This document shows, piece by piece, positions 11,099 to 23,386 of a stretch of DNA of 64,000 bases. A program made the position numbers and the translations under genes. Source of the DNA: Malania oleifera (taxonomy: Eukaryota > Streptophyta > Magnoliopsida > Santalales > Ximeniaceae); assembly GCF_029873635.1 (NCBI RefSeq), contig NC_080421.1:36932617-36996616 (forward strand). The letters are read 5' to 3'. Each line of letters begins with the position of its first letter. Within the stretch, counting starts at the first letter, position 1. A model generated the notes under the pieces. That model was given only the letters and a program-made list of their open reading frames with translations, made no database searches and had not been told where the DNA came from.

Positions 11099-12921
11099 TA
11101 TTATAAGAACAGAAATATATAGAAGAAAATTTTGATACTGACCTGTTTCTATTTGTCTTAACGATTTGTGTGAACAAGAAAATGGAGAGTAGAAAAAGAG
11201 AAGAGAGATGGAAGAGGAAGAAGTAGATGCAAAATGGAAGGCGCGAAGTTGTGAATTTATATGCACTAGACTCTTTGTAACAAATTGGAATCTCCACTCG
11301 TATATTCCTCTATATTTTCGTTTTTTTTTTTCACTAGGTCCACTCATTCTTTTTGTTGTGAGCCCCTTCATTTGCTCCTTGGGCTTACCACTCCTTATAT
11401 AGGCTGCCATTTCCATTTTTGAATTACCAATGGCCCTTTTTTCTTATAAGGAAAGATTATATAGCTGGCAAACACCTTATTATTGATCATTTGGTTGATA
11501 TATGATACACATCCAGTTGGATGTACATACACGCTCTATCACAATATTATCAATTATCCTTTTTAAAATCGATAGAAATTATTTGATTTTTTGATCATAA
11601 ATTTATTTTGAGTAAAACATTAAATGAGCAAGTAGAGTAGGAACGCTCAAAGTTAGCATATGCTTGGACCGTACAACTGTATTTTTGTAAATCAAGTTGA
11701 TTTCAACATGTGCTTAGGTGACGCAACATTTTACAAGGGTAATTCAGTCATTTAACAGTCCTCATAAAGAAATATGGCTATCAAATGTGTGAATGGATTG
11801 TGACTCACGCTCACTTTAAGGGAATGCCTTAATTAAGAAAATCTTAATTAAATTATAATGATAATTATTGCTTGATTTAAATATGTGTGTGTGTGTGAAA
11901 AGAATATTAAATTATTGCGTAAAAGACATTTACTTCTAATATTAAAAAGATTCGAACCTTTATGATGTTTTATAAAATTCATAAATCTCTCATGGCGTTT
12001 GATTTTTGGGATAATGAATTCCTACATAATAAAAAAAAAAAATTATTATTCGCTGCTTTTTTTTTTTTTTTTTGGTTCTTGACATACATTAAATTACATT
12101 AATATTGCTGAAAATTTAGAGTATCTAAGAAAAAAATATATATGTAAAAAGTGTGAATTTTATTTATTATGATGAGATGAATTTCTATCAAATACTAAAA
12201 AATAATGTAATCCCACATTCACCAAAAGTGCAAACTCTGTCATTATATGCTTTTTAACCATTCTCATAATCTTTGCAAATCAATTCATTACCTAATTTTG
12301 CAAGTTCATTTCCCTAATCTTACCGGACATTGTAAAATTAGCCATTACTAATGATAAAATAATTATGCTTTGCGGGGCAAAAAAAGTGGAAAACAAAGAG
12401 TAGAGTGGGAAAAATAGAGGGTTGGTTTATGCTCATGCGTATTTGGAAAAGGAGTGGAAGTTAAAAGAGACTCATTTTATACCAAAGGATTGCGAAAAGA
12501 CAATCCTACCAAATTAGATGAATTGGTAAAGACGAAATGAAGAAAATAAGGAGTTGAAGTTTTCTAGTAGAGTGCATTATATTAATTAGTTTGTTTTAAA
12601 ATATGAAATTAAAATCTAATGAAAATGAAAATAGTCGTAAATTTTCTAAACATTCTCAATAATTATAATAAAACTTATTTAAAAATAATTTTCTATTTTT
12701 CAATTGCTATGTACATCAAGATTTCTCTTACAGCACTAAAAAGATAATTTTGGAAAATGATAATTTAGTAAAATAATTATAATAATCTTTACTTATTGAA
12801 ATATTTTCTTAATTTATATTCTTTTAAGATTTTAAATCATTTTAATCACATTTTTAATTTCTATTTGGCTCAATGACAAAAATTAATATTTGTTCAATTA
12901 AGTGTTTAAGTTGTTTTAGTT

Positions 12922-12926
12922 TTATA
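12922..12926. repeat. Left target-site duplication of Copia-2 (TTATA)
   Basis: TTATA immediately precedes the Copia-2 5' LTR and recurs immediately after the end of its 3' LTR at 56378-56382. Confidence 0.85.
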
Positions 12927-13481
12927 TGTTGTATATGTGTGGCTCTTATACTTCGTGGAGTACATAGACAAAAGGAAGAAAAACATATATGAAGCCTTTT
13001 GGTGATGAGCAGTAGTGATTCGTTGACGAGTGTGCCTCACTCATCGATGAGGAGATACCGAGAGTCAAAAAAATTCAAAAGTTCTGAGATACCGAGAGCA
13101 GGAAAATCAGAAATTCAAAGACTCGTCGACAAGTAAACCCTTCTCGTCGACAAATGCTCTCGGGGCTACGAGAAAGAATTCAAATTTTGAATGTGAACGT
13201 TGGGACAGTTGGGTATTTGGAGGGAAGCCTTAGAGGGGTTGATGAATATGTCTTTCTCGGCATATTGTGAAGAGAGAGAGATCATTGTATCTTTGTATTG
13301 TCTAACTTTCATTTTCATAAAGAAATCCTTTATCGGATTGCTCCCGTGGATGTAGGTTTTGCCGAACCATGTAAATTGTTGTGTTGTTTCTTATTGCTTT
13401 TCAGATATACAACGTGTTGTGCTTATTTGCTTGCTGCATTTTATATTTCTGTTGTACAATCCCATACTCATTTTTACAACA
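12927..13481 (+). mobile_element. 5' LTR of Copia-2 (555 bp)
   Basis: TG...CA-bounded and followed at 13484 by the primer-binding site. Matches the split 3' LTR (20131-20572 plus 56155-56377) through its length; for example both contain the segment around tttatcggattgctc. Contains GTCGAC-type palindromes at about 13018-13155. Confidence 0.92.
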
Positions 13482-13483
13482 AT

Positions 13484-13495
13484 TGGTATCAGAGT
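13484..13495 (+). other. Primer-binding site of Copia-2
   Basis: TGGTATCAGAGT two bases inside the LTR, complementary to the 3' end of plant initiator Met-tRNA, the normal primer for Copia elements. Confidence 0.9.
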
Positions 13496-13504
13496 GTTGT
13501 TGTC

Positions 13505-14280
13505 ATGGCATCAGGTTCTTCTTCTGCAAGGTTTGACGTTGCCAAATTTGATGGAATTAGAAACTTCGGTTTGTGGCAGAGGAGATGTAGCAAGGGATGG
13601 TGAATGCTTTGTATGGTGTTCAATCGGTCGATATGGATGAGGCAACTTGGAGAGAAGTGCAGGCAAAGGTTGTTTCCACAATACGATTGTGTTTGCCCGA
13701 CGAAGTGCTTTATCATGTAATGGAGGAGGATTCTCCAGTGGCTCTATGGCAAAAGTTAGAAAGCCGATACATGTCCAAATCACTTTTAAATAAATTATTT
13801 CTTAAGCAGCATCTTTATTGGCTTAAGATGGTTGATGGTTCAAACTTAAATCAACACATCAGTGCATTTAATCAAATCATAAGTGATCTAATACATGTTG
13901 ATGTTAAGTTTGATGAAGATGATAAGACTTTGATGTTACTAAACTCCTTGCCAGCAACTCATACCTATGAAAATTTAGTTACCACTCTTACTTGGGGAAA
14001 AAAGACTCTTAGTTTGGAAGAGATGATAAGTGCCTTATTGAATTTTCATCAAAGGCTGAAAATTTGTGATGAAAACTCACACGGAGAAGGACTTGTGGTG
14101 AAAGGTAACAATGAGCATGGAAAAGGAAAGTTCAAAAGTGGATCGAGTCAAAAATATCGTACTCAATCCCAGAAGAAAAAGGATATTTGGTGTTAAAATA
14201 AGTGTGGTAAAAAGGGGCATATGAAACCGGAGTGTCCGGATTGGAAGAAAGGAAATGCTGAAAAGTATTAAAGGACTTCA
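13505..14280 (+). pseudogene. Copia-2 gag
   Basis: Starts MASGSSSARFDVAKFDG at 13505. After a frameshift near 13590 it continues in another frame as an approximately 199-residue stretch with the UBN2-type gag core (DEATWREVQAK, LESRYMSKSL, LNSLPATHTYENL) and a basic tail. A TAA precedes the zinc knuckle, NKCGKKGHMKPECPDWKK, whose first Cys has become Asn. The intact protein packages element RNA into particles; this copy cannot make it. Confidence 0.88.
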
Positions 14281-15287
14281 AAATCAGCAAATGTGGTTCA
14301 AGAAAAAAATTCAGTTTGCAGTGATAGTGATGTACTTTTAGTTTTTTCGAGGTCGGATCACCTTACAGACTCATGGATACTTGACTCGGCATGTTCTTAC
14401 CTTATGACTCCAAATAAGGAGTGGTTCAACACTTAAAGGTTGGTAAATTCAGGTTCGGTTCTTATGGCGGGTAATGATGTTTCTTGTAAGATCATTGACA
14501 TTGGAAATGTTAAAATTAAAATGTTTGATGGCTCTATGAGAACCTTTAGTAATGTAAGACACATACCGGAGTTAATAAAGAGCCTTATTTCACTTGACAC
14601 CTTGGATTGTAATGGTTTCAATTACAAGTTCGAAGGTAGGGTTATGAAAGTATGGAATGGTAATTTGACAGTGATGAAATGGAAGAAACTAGATGGGATT
14701 ATTTACACGCTGTAGGGAACTATTGTTGTAACTAGAGCTGCAGTCGTAGATGCTGAATCTGATGAAACCGTCTTGTGGCATATGCATCTTGGACATATAG
14801 GGGAACATGGTATGAAGGAACTTTACAAGAGGAAACTCTTGAAAGGTATGAAAACATGTGAGTTGGATTTTTACAAGATTTGTGTTCTTGGAAAACAAAG
14901 CAGGACAAAGTTCAAATCATTTATACCCAAGACGGAAGACATTCTTGATTATGTACATTCCAATGTTTGGGGCCTGGTTAGAGTAGCATCAAGAGGTGGA
15001 CATATGTACTATGTGAGTTTTGGTGACGACTACTCACGGAAAGTCTAGGTATACTTCATGCGGCATAAGTCTAATACATTTTTTGGGTTCAAGTTGTCGA
15101 AAGCTAAAATAGAAAAATAGATGGGGAAAGAAATCAAATATTTGAGGTCAGACAATGGGACCAAGTACACCTATTTGAGGTTCATGGAGTTTTGTGAGAA
15201 GCAAGGCATTAAAAGACACTTTAGTGTACGCCGAACACCTTAATAAAATGGTGTGGCTAGAAGAATGAACCGAACTCTAGCTAAAAG
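14281..15287 (+). pseudogene. Copia-2 protease and N-terminal half of integrase
   Basis: The protease motif WILDSACSYLMTPNKEWF lies near 14380; the catalytic Asp is kept. The pre-integrase zinc region reads HLGHIGEHGM then FYKICVLGKQ, so one Cys of the CxxC pair is Tyr. The core follows, with DDYSRKV and YLRSDNGTKY. The segment NGVARRMNRT near 15265 has Arg where the catalytic Glu of the DDE triad is expected (family VAER). At least five stops interrupt the frame. It is cut at 15287 by the solo LTR and resumes at 17766. Confidence 0.87.
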
Positions 15288-15516
15288 TGTGACACCTTGA
15301 ACCCGCCAAATGGGGCCCGGGTGCCATGTATTCTATTTACCTGTTTTTGATACCATAACATCAATTACGCAGTGGAAAAATAAACTAACATCCCTTAATA
15401 ACATAACAGAGTTCTATATCAATACATCCGAAAATAGTATTCTCCAACATCTAGTATTCAAATATATGCATCTCAGAAAACATAAACAAAACCCAAAAAT
15501 ATTCATCAAAATTCTA

Positions 15517-15520
<4 letters not shown>

Positions 15521-15563
<43 letters not shown>
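15521..15563. repeat. (CT)n microsatellite within solo LTR D
   Basis: About 21 uninterrupted CT units. Confidence 0.95.
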
Positions 15564-15566
<3 letters not shown>

Positions 15567-16727
15567 AATGCTACGCCAGCCCCGAGCTCACTGAGCTCGA
15601 TCACACGGAGGTTCTGAAAAAGATGAAATTCATATTGGGTGAGACACATCTTAGTAAGACGGAATAGATTAATACTAGTGTGTGTTTATCATGAGATTTG
15701 TGTATACAATATAGTCATCATTTATAAATTAATCCACAATTATGAAATCATTCTCTGTCCCTACTTACACACATGCAGTGTATTTTATTAAGGAGAGTTT
15801 CCCAAGGATTAGGGTGATTACCCGCCCATATAAGTAGCATCCCTTTACTCTGATATGTTATGCAACCCAGTATGGCTACAACTGATGCTCATCAGGGCAC
15901 TTACCTTGCTTAGTAAGCCTGCAAGTGGATAGTTTGTCTCGTATTTACACACATTCACATAATTATTTATCAGCGAAGGTTCTCGAAAATAGGGAAGATT
16001 ACCTGCCCATACAAGTAGCTTCCCTCTATCCTAATACATTATGCAGCCCGATATGACTACATCTGATACCTATCAAGGCACTCGCCTTTCTCAGCAAGCC
16101 CTCGGGTGGAGAGTTTACCTCACCCCAAATAAATATAATACTACAATATATAATACATTTATACTTTACTCTAAATCTGATATCTCCGTAATACTCATCT
16201 CTTCATGATCTCAATTCCCATATTTCTCAGTATTTCACATCACATAAATTCATTTCACATTCATATCTCATGTTTTCATATACTCAGTTTCACAGATATT
16301 TCACATACGTTGTTCTCATGTTATACATTGGTTAAATTAACAATTATGCATTTAGAATTCAATGCCAGATGGAATCACTGTCATGCTTCCCCCCATGACG
16401 GATTGTGCGGCCCGTATGTTAGACTCAACCCTGGTCAGCCCACCAGAGTTAATTTAGTAACAACCTCTTCAGTCAGTAAGTTAGATTGGCTGTTCCCATA
16501 CTGGTCTAGACTCCAGGGAGACTCTACCCTTCTCAACCCAATCAATCATCCCATCTCCACACTCTATCTAAGACGTGTGGGTGCACTAAGCTCTTCATAA
16601 ATCACGTGCAATAGTACTGTGCTTACTATGGTCCACCAGAGTTCTCAAACCATACATTACAATTTAACCTTCAGACTCTGCTCTGATTAAATAATTCACA
16701 TGCCATATGTATTCTCAATGCATTTTA

Positions 16728-16728
<1 letters not shown>

Positions 16729-16788
<60 letters not shown>
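16729..16788. repeat. (TA)n microsatellite within solo LTR D
   Basis: About 30 TA units; a small open frame across it (16707-16952) is only a translation of the repeat. Confidence 0.95.
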
Positions 16789-16790
<2 letters not shown>

Positions 16791-17765
16791 ACAACCCAAC
16801 TCAGTATATTCATTTTACTCATGCCACACAATTTAAATAATACGCATAAATGTATATCATCTAAAATAATAATCCAACCCATATTCATAATTTGTTTTAC
16901 TAAAAATATATGTCATTACTTCAATCATTCCATTGTCGCAAATAATAACTAATAACATGACCTTAGGCTCAAAAATCTTAGTTTAAACAGTTGGTTTTCA
17001 ATACTCGCACGATATTCATATAAATATACAAATAATTTCCATTTTAACAGGTGAAATTAAAAATTTACTGGCTTAATCTATTCCCCTTACCTGGTTTCCT
17101 GAACTATGTCAGCAAGGACCCCAAAACGATGCCTGCAACGCTTACTTGAACCCTGATTCAATAACCCTAGTTTATCAACTCAAACCCCAGATCAACAACT
17201 ATTAAACATTCCCAAGCCTATACACCCCATTTAAATAATAATATACAAGATAAACAACTCATTTCTACCCTTACCTCAACTTTGGGGTGATGCCTGGAAA
17301 GACCCCGTTCAAAAATCCACTCCACTAGACTTGTAGGGAATTTCTCTTAGATTTGCATAGCAACTTCTGATCATCGAATCAGGTGACAAACGGCAAGAAA
17401 TCGTAGAGAAAGAGTGAGAAGCGTCATTTTAGAGAGAGAAAGAGTGAAATTTAAGATTTCTTAATGTGGAAGAAATGAGAAATTCTATTTATAACTTGTT
17501 GACTCGGCCAACTTTGTTGACGAAATGAAGTCTTCGTTAACGAGTTGCAGAAGAACGTTCATCGACAAAAGAAGGATTTCGTCAATAAACCCTAAACCTA
17601 AAATTTTTATCATTCGAGATCTCTGAACTTCGTCGACAAAGCACAGAAGGGCCTTTGTCGACGAAAATAGGGGATTTGTCGATGAAGCCTACTGTTTCCT
17701 TTTAAAATTTTCCATTTCTTCATTCCTTTATCATTTTCCATAAATAAAATTTCAAGGTCTCTATA

Positions 17766-18419
17766 GAAAAAGCTCGGTATCTTAGGCTCAATGCAAGGCT
17801 ACCAAAGAACTTTTGGGCTGAGGCAGTTAGTATGATTTGTTTCTTAATAAACAAATCCCCAAGGACATCACTAGAGGGGAAAGTGGTAGAAGAGGTATGG
17901 ATAAGAAATGTAGTAGACTTGTTCAAATTGAAGGTATTCGATTGTCCAACCTATGCTCATGTGTCTAGTGAGGATAGATCAAAGCTTGATGCCAAGTTCA
18001 GACATTGCATCTTTTTGGGATATCAAAAAGGTTTGAAGGGGTTCAAGCTGTGGGATCTAGTGGCAAACAAGGTGGTGATCTATAGAGATGTAGTCTTTGA
18101 TCAAAAGGCTATGGTGAAGTGTACTTAAGATTGTGATGAACAGAAATAGGAACTAGAAAACTATGGCAGAGATGAGCATGTTGTGTAGGTGGAGTTAGAA
18201 GCTTAGGGCAATGACAATGATCATATTCTTTTAGTTGCAAGGAGTTCTAGCTCGAGAAACTAGCAAGTCGTCAATCTTCATATATAGAGATCCAGATGCA
18301 CTATCAGACCTCGGCCAAGGTATGGATTTGAAGAGTTAGTGTCTTATGTTTTCCTTACCAGTTGCAATGATCAAACTACATTTTAAGAGTTAGTGTACAA
18401 CCAATAGAAAGGTAGGCAG
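17766..18419 (+). pseudogene. Copia-2 integrase C-terminal part and linker
   Basis: ARYLRLNARLPKNFWAEAV, CFLINKSPRTSLEGK and the conserved end FLGYQKGLKGFKLWDLVANKVV (17760-18120) continue the integrase interrupted at 15287. From about 18130 to 18419 the linker to RT is degenerate, with many stops; it still aligns with the same stretch of Copia-1 (3800-4010 on the other strand). Confidence 0.83.
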
Positions 18420-19222
18420 ATGGGTACAATGATTGAGGAAATAGAATCACTACATAAAAACCAAACTTGGGAGTTGGTGGAGCTTCCAGATGGGATGAAG
18501 GCTATAGGCTGCAAATGGGTATATAGGAAGAATGAAGCAATTTCACAAAAAGAAAGGAGAAAAATTCAAGGCAAGGTTAGTGGCAAAAGGGTACTCACAG
18601 AAAAAGGGAATAGACTATGATGAAATCTTTTTACCCATGGTCTAACACACTTCTATCAGGATAGTGTTAGGGTTGGTAGCTCACTATGATCTACATTTGG
18701 AATAGACTATGATGAAATTTTTTCACCTGTGGTCTGACACACTTCTATCAGGATAGTGTTGGGGTTGGTAGCTCACTATGATCTACATTTAGAACAAATG
18801 GATGTGAAGACAGTGTTTCTTCACGGTGACTTGGAGGAACAAATTTATATGGTACATCCGAAGGGATTCGATGAACTATGGAAAGAAAAATTAGTTTGCA
18901 AGTTGAAGAAATCTCTTTATGGGTTGAAACAGTCTCCAAGGAAATGGTACAAAAGATTTGATTCCTATATGATCAATATTGGCTACAAAATATGTGAGTG
19001 TGACTGTTGCATGCATGTGAACAAAATTGATGATGATTCTCTTATTTTCTTGTTATTGTATGTCGATGACATGTTGATAGATGCTAAATATTTAACTGAG
19101 GTAAATCAGTTAAAGGAACAGTTGCATAAAGAATTTGACATGAAAGATCTTGGTTCAGCCAAGAAGATACTTGGGATGGAGATTCGTCGGTACAGAACTA
19201 CAGGGAGGTTATGGTTATCTTA
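18420..19222 (+). pseudogene. Copia-2 reverse transcriptase
   Basis: Begins EIESLHKNQTWELVELPDGMKAIGCKWVYR. A frameshift follows within the basic stretch, then a 92-bp tandem duplication (18609-18792). The main core follows: MDVKTVFLHGDLEEQIYM, CKLKKSLYGLKQSPRKWYK, LLYVDDMLI and MKDLGSAKKILGMEI. It ends at a TAG after RLWLS (19222). The YVDD motif is intact. Tork/Tnt1-like character is inferred from the overall motif pattern. Confidence 0.88.
18609..18792 (+). repeat. 92-bp tandem duplication within Copia-2 RT
   Basis: Two adjacent copies, 18609-18700 and 18701-18792, both beginning aatagactatgatgaaat and ending at tatgatctacattt. They differ at a few positions, so the duplication is not very recent. 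It disrupts the RT frame, since 92 is not a multiple of 3. Confidence 0.92.
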
Positions 19223-19352
19223 GGGCGCTTTTGTGGAGAATGTGTTTAATAGGTTTAGCATAACTGATGCAACAATGGGATGTACATCTCTAGTGAGTAA
19301 TTTTAAATTATCTACTGCAGATTGCCTAAGTACGGATAATGATATCTGAAAC

Positions 19353-20130
19353 ATGTTAAAGGTTCCCTATACTAGCGTCGTAAGGAGTTTAATGTATGTC
19401 ATGGTGTGTACAAGGCCCAAGTTAGCACATGTTGTGAGTGCGGTGAGTAAGTTTCTCTCAAATCTAGGTAGACAACATTTGAAAGCCATAAGATGGATCT
19501 TCAGATACTTACGAGGTACATCAGGTTATGGCATTATGTTTGGCAAGCAATCGGGTAGTCCTTCAGTTGTGGGGTTTGTTGATGCTGATTTTGCAAGGGA
19601 TATGGATGACATATCGTCAACAATGGGTTATGTCTTTACCCTTGTAGGAGGACCTATATGTTGTAGATCCATGGTTCAATCTCTAGTGGTATTGTCCACA
19701 ACGAAAGCGGAATATATGACAGTTGCTGAAACTGTAAAGGAAGCCTTATGACTTACCAGTTTGATCAAAGAGCTGGGCTTATCGAAAGATGGGGTTGGGT
19801 TGCATTGTGACAATCAGAGTGCTATTTACTTAACGAAGAATCAAGTGTATCATGCTAGAACCAAGCATATTGATGTGAGGTTCTATAGGGTTCGGGAGTT
19901 GATTACTTCAGGTGAACTTATATTGGAGAAGGTTTATACATCTAAAAACACAGTAGATATGTTGACAAAGCCGGTAACTAGTGAAAATTTCAAGCTTTGC
20001 TTGAACTTACCCCATGTATGCAAGTGCTAGAAGGGAGACAAACCCAACTGAATGTTCTAAGGTCAAGGTGGAACAATTAGATATGTTTTTCAGGTTCTTC
20101 TAAGGGGCGTATAATCACCAAAGTTGAGTT
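19353..20130 (+). pseudogene. Copia-2 RNase H and 3' untranslated tail
   Basis: VPYTSVVRSLMYVMVCTRP, then GFVDADFARDMDD, STMGYVFTL and LSTTKAEYMTV up to a TGA at 19749. It continues in the next open stretch with HCDNQSAIYLTKN, HARTKHIDVRFYRVREL and DMLTKPV to 20030. The catalytic D of HCDNQS is present. Bases 20031-20130 are the short tail before the 3' LTR (start at 20131). Confidence 0.88.
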
Positions 20131-20185
20131 TGTTGTATTTGTATGAATCTTGTACTTTGTGGAGTACATAGAAAAAAGGAAGAAA

Positions 20186-20230
<45 letters not shown>

Positions 20231-20572
20231 TTTGGTGATGAGCAGTAGTGACTCATCGATGAGTGTCCCTCACTCGTCGATGAGTGGGAGATATCGAGAG
20301 CCAAAAAAATTTAGAAGTTTTGCACTCATCGATGAGTGGGAGATACTGAGAGCCAGAAAAATTCAAAAGTTTTGAGATACTGAGAGCAGGAAAATCAGAA
20401 ATTCAGTGACTTGTCGATGAGTGGACCCTTCTCGTCAACAAGTCCACCCTTATCGTCGATGATTGCTGTTGGGGCTATGAGAAAGAATTCCAATTTTGAA
20501 TGTGAACTTTGGGATGATTGGGTATTTGGAGGGAAGCCTCTGAGGGATTGATAAATATGTCTTTCTAGGTAT
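20131..20572 (+). mobile_element. 3' LTR of Copia-2, left part
   Basis: Starts TGTTGTATTTGTATG and follows the 5' LTR until TCTTTCTAGGTAT at 20572, where Gypsy-F begins. It continues at 56155. It is longer than the 5' LTR because of a (TA)n tract at 20189-20229 and a local duplication of the cactcatcgatgagtggg segment. Confidence 0.9.
20189..20229. repeat. (TA)n microsatellite in the Copia-2 3' LTR
   Basis: About 20 TA units, absent from the 5' LTR at the equivalent place (12980-12990), so the expansion post-dates insertion. Confidence 0.93.
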
Positions 20573-21256
20573 TGATGGGGATCGGCGGCCACTTCCCCTT
20601 TCGTTCACTGACATGGTGACACGTGGATGGCCTCCGAAAGTCCACTACCATTAAATTAGTTTTGTAGGAACCCATGATTTAATGTGCAAATTTATCTATC
20701 AAAACCTTCACATCTCCAAATGGGTTGAACAAAAAAGTTGTGAAAATTTTTGTTAGCATTCTTTTGATACTGATATCGCTTTATTTGGAGCTTTGTAGCA
20801 AAGGTTATGGACTAAATATTGAAGCATGTTCAAGGCCAAAATTATCCATTAGCAGTTTGTAGATTTTCCTGAGAGTCTCGACTAGGTTGCGACTAGGACA
20901 CCTTAAGGTGCGACCAGGTTGTCTGCACATTGAGAAAATCCCAATAACTTCAACTAGGAGTGCAACTAGGAGCCTTGGGGGTGCGACCTAGTTGAAAATA
21001 CCATCGTCTGAACACCAAAACAAGCAAGCTCAAGACCTTTGTGGGCCCCACACAGACCCATTAGGTCCCACATAGGATTGGGCCTCCCTTTTGAATTTGT
21101 TTACATTTAATTAATTGCATTGTGAGTTGTGTTAGGTATTTAATTTGTGAGAGAATTGTGTGAGTTAATTTGTGAACATTAAGTGTGTTTTCTCCTATGC
21201 CTGTATAGGAAATGTAAGTCAGTGATTGCTTTGTTTTTCTTTTCCCTATATATATT
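20573..21256 (+). mobile_element. Gypsy-F 5' LTR, part 1 of 3
   Basis: Aligns with 54630-55300 of the 3' LTR. Contains an iterated TGCGACCAGGT-like motif (20880-21000). The last five bases, atatt, are duplicated after the nested solo LTR at 23382-23386. Confidence 0.9.
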
Positions 21257-23381
21257 TATTGGAGTTGTTGTATTCCCAAGAGGAGGGTGAATTGGAATTT
21301 TAAACTTTTGCCTAAGTTAAACTAGATATCAGTAATGCGACAGCAGTATAACACAACCTAGGGCCTATCTATGCAATTCCAAATGTACAAATAAATATAA
21401 TATACGAGAATTAAATCATGCATAACATTCATAGTCTATTGAACATAACATACATGTTTACCAAATAAATTACGAAAATATAAAGTGCATACACGATATG
21501 TTATCGAAGTTTGACCAATAATGCCTACGTCTCTACCTCAGCTCGCAAGTCTGAGGATTCCACTAATGCTCACTTAACGGGTGGAGTGGCACCGGTTACA
21601 ACCACGTCAAATTACCAGGGCTGACCTCATTACAAACTCTCCTTATGGGGCAGAGAAGACCCTAACAACTAATCCTTGCGGGCTAGATCAACACCCCCTC
21701 AGGCCATGCCTGGAATACACAAATGAATATAAATTTGGCGTACAAATAAAGATACTTCTAGTACAAGCAGATTTGTACAGATACCCACAAGAAATAACCA
21801 ATGCACTTCAATATGATAGGAAATATAAGTTTAGTGAAGATATATGAAACTACTCTTAATATATTGTCAATATGCAATCAAAGTGCAAGAGTGAGTTAGC
21901 AAAGTTTCTTTGAAACAATATATATAAATATATCAACCACAAATAAGGTTTCAAAGATTTTCAAGAGGATAATCAAATATCTCAAAAAGGATTTTCAAAA
22001 GTTTAAGCGCAAAAGATATTTAACAAACAAGCTTGTCAAAAATATTTTCTACAAAACACAAAGCTCAAGAGTCTTGTAATAAAGACGCAAAGGCTCACAA
22101 GCTTAAGAAGGTTTCCCCAAAAATGAATTTATGAATTAAATCACCGGGGAAGACCTCTTGGCTTATGCTCACAAAAATTAACAATCAATTCACGTATTTG
22201 AGAGTATAAGCACGTATAAACAATATGGGGTATCTCAAAAAACTCTCACCAATGATTTTTTAGCAAAGGAATGAGAATTGGGTGGAGTATATGGGCTTGT
22301 ATGGAAATGAAAGGCTTAAGAAATTTCAGAGAAATTTTTAGCTAATGATTTTCCTAATCCATGCTTAATCTTTCCAAATGAAGGAGTATATATAGACATA
22401 CTCAAAATTATAACAGTTGGGGGACACAAATGGAATTTTATAAAATATTAATGAAGGTTAATTAAAATTAACCTTATTTAACTTGCAGTAAAAATGTCCA
22501 ACCCGAGAGTTTTCGGTCAACTTAAAAATAGGTTCGGTTGACTATATTGATAAGTACGATCGACCAAGACACTTTTGAACTACATATATAGTCGACTGAA
22601 TTAAGGCGATTATGAACCCTTCGAGGTTCAGTCGACTAAGGCTAAGTTCGGTCAGCTACTTACGAGGTTCGGTCGACTGAGTCCAAAATGAACTGAACAT
22701 TCGGTCGGCTAAACCATTGGGGATTAGTCACATCAAGGTTCAGTCGACTAAGAATGTTACGTTCAAAAATGTTCGGTTGACTGAGCCTTAGTCAAACCGT
22801 TGACCTCTGAATGGTTCGGTCGACTGAGCTAAATATAACTAGCTGAGTTCGGTCAACTGAGACCCTTTCAAATATTATTTTAAATCCTGATTCTTATTAG
22901 AGTTTACCCCTGATCATATGAGTATAACTTTTAAAATATAAGGGATTTTTCATGTGGTGTGTAGGGACCTATGGTCAGTCTATGGCCTAAGCTTTTTAAT
23001 TTAGCCTAAAAACTTGACGTCATTCAACCGACGGTTGACCAAAGTCTTTTCTATGGTTATTGATTTCCCTATGGTCATTTGAGTTTATAATCCTACCATG
23101 CATGCCATGCATTAATTATTATAGACCAAGGATTATTATAGACCCAAAGGAAAATAGAATGAAATACAATACAACTTGAAACAAAAAAGAAACTTCATGC
23201 TCTGCACTTTTGCAATTTCATGGATTGCACCGAATGGTGTGTGCATTCAAATACTTTTTGGCTTCCATTTCCTATATATCATCTGTGCTTAGAAAAATGA
23301 ACATGTTCATACACTTAGGATATAGATGAGATACTATGGTTTGTCGTAATCAAAATAGGGATCGGACTCAAAAAGTCAATA
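21257..23381 (-). mobile_element. Solo long LTR (SIRE-like) in the Gypsy-F 5' LTR
   Basis: Flanked by an exact 5-bp duplication atatt (21252-21256 and 23382-23386). On the minus strand it starts TATTGACTTTTTGAG (decayed TG) and ends at CTCCAATA, with a CACCCTCCTCTTGGG-type terminus typical of this LTR group. It is the same family as 1-462. Bases 22500-22870 hold a dense array of TTCGGTCGACTGA-like motifs. An 88-codon open frame at 21581-21847 has no recognisable content. Length 2125 bp. Confidence 0.85.
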
Positions 23382-23386
23382 ATATT

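Larger units (their letters stand above)
8928..12921. other. AT-rich intergenic region upstream of PHT1
   Basis: Apart from the G-box, P1BS-like site and microsatellites listed separately, I find no supported gene. Open frames at 10938-11416 (-) and 11208-11402 (+) are low-complexity products of the simple repeats (His/Thr/Arg-Ala runs) with no recognisable domain. The PHT1 promoter and leader occupy the left end. A 5'-UTR intron, common in this family, is possible: a TGCAG acceptor-like site lies near 8975 on the minus strand. Confidence 0.6.
15288..17765 (-). mobile_element. Solo LTR, family D (Gypsy-type), inside Copia-2 integrase
   Basis: Plus-strand edges are TGTGACACC at 15288 and GGTCTCTATA at 17765, so the LTR reads on the minus strand with its start decayed from TG to TA. 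Excising it rejoins the Copia integrase reading (NRTLAK to ARYLRLNARLPKNFW). The flanks aaaag and gaaaa are only an approximate duplication. It contains two copies of a roughly 180-bp module (15800-15960 and 15975-16130) also seen in the LTR at 61328-63995. It also has a cluster of GTCGAC-type palindromes (17500-17690) next to a TATA-like box. No internal domain remains, hence a solo LTR of 2478 bp. Confidence 0.8.

Noticed and set aside
10938-11416. Overlapping 119- and 132-codon minus-strand frames upstream of PHT1
   Set aside because: They translate the (TG)n/(AG)n tracts into His-Thr, Arg-Ala and Ser-Leu runs; no domain and no gene structure seen.
13484-13495. tRNA-like sequences at the PBS positions as tRNA genes
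   Set aside because: Only the 12-base complement of the tRNA 3' end is present; no cloverleaf can be formed.
22500-22870. Regularly recurring palindromes suggesting a CRISPR-like array
   Set aside because: Motifs are short, degenerate, with irregular spacers, inside a plant LTR; there are no cas genes and the genome is eukaryotic.
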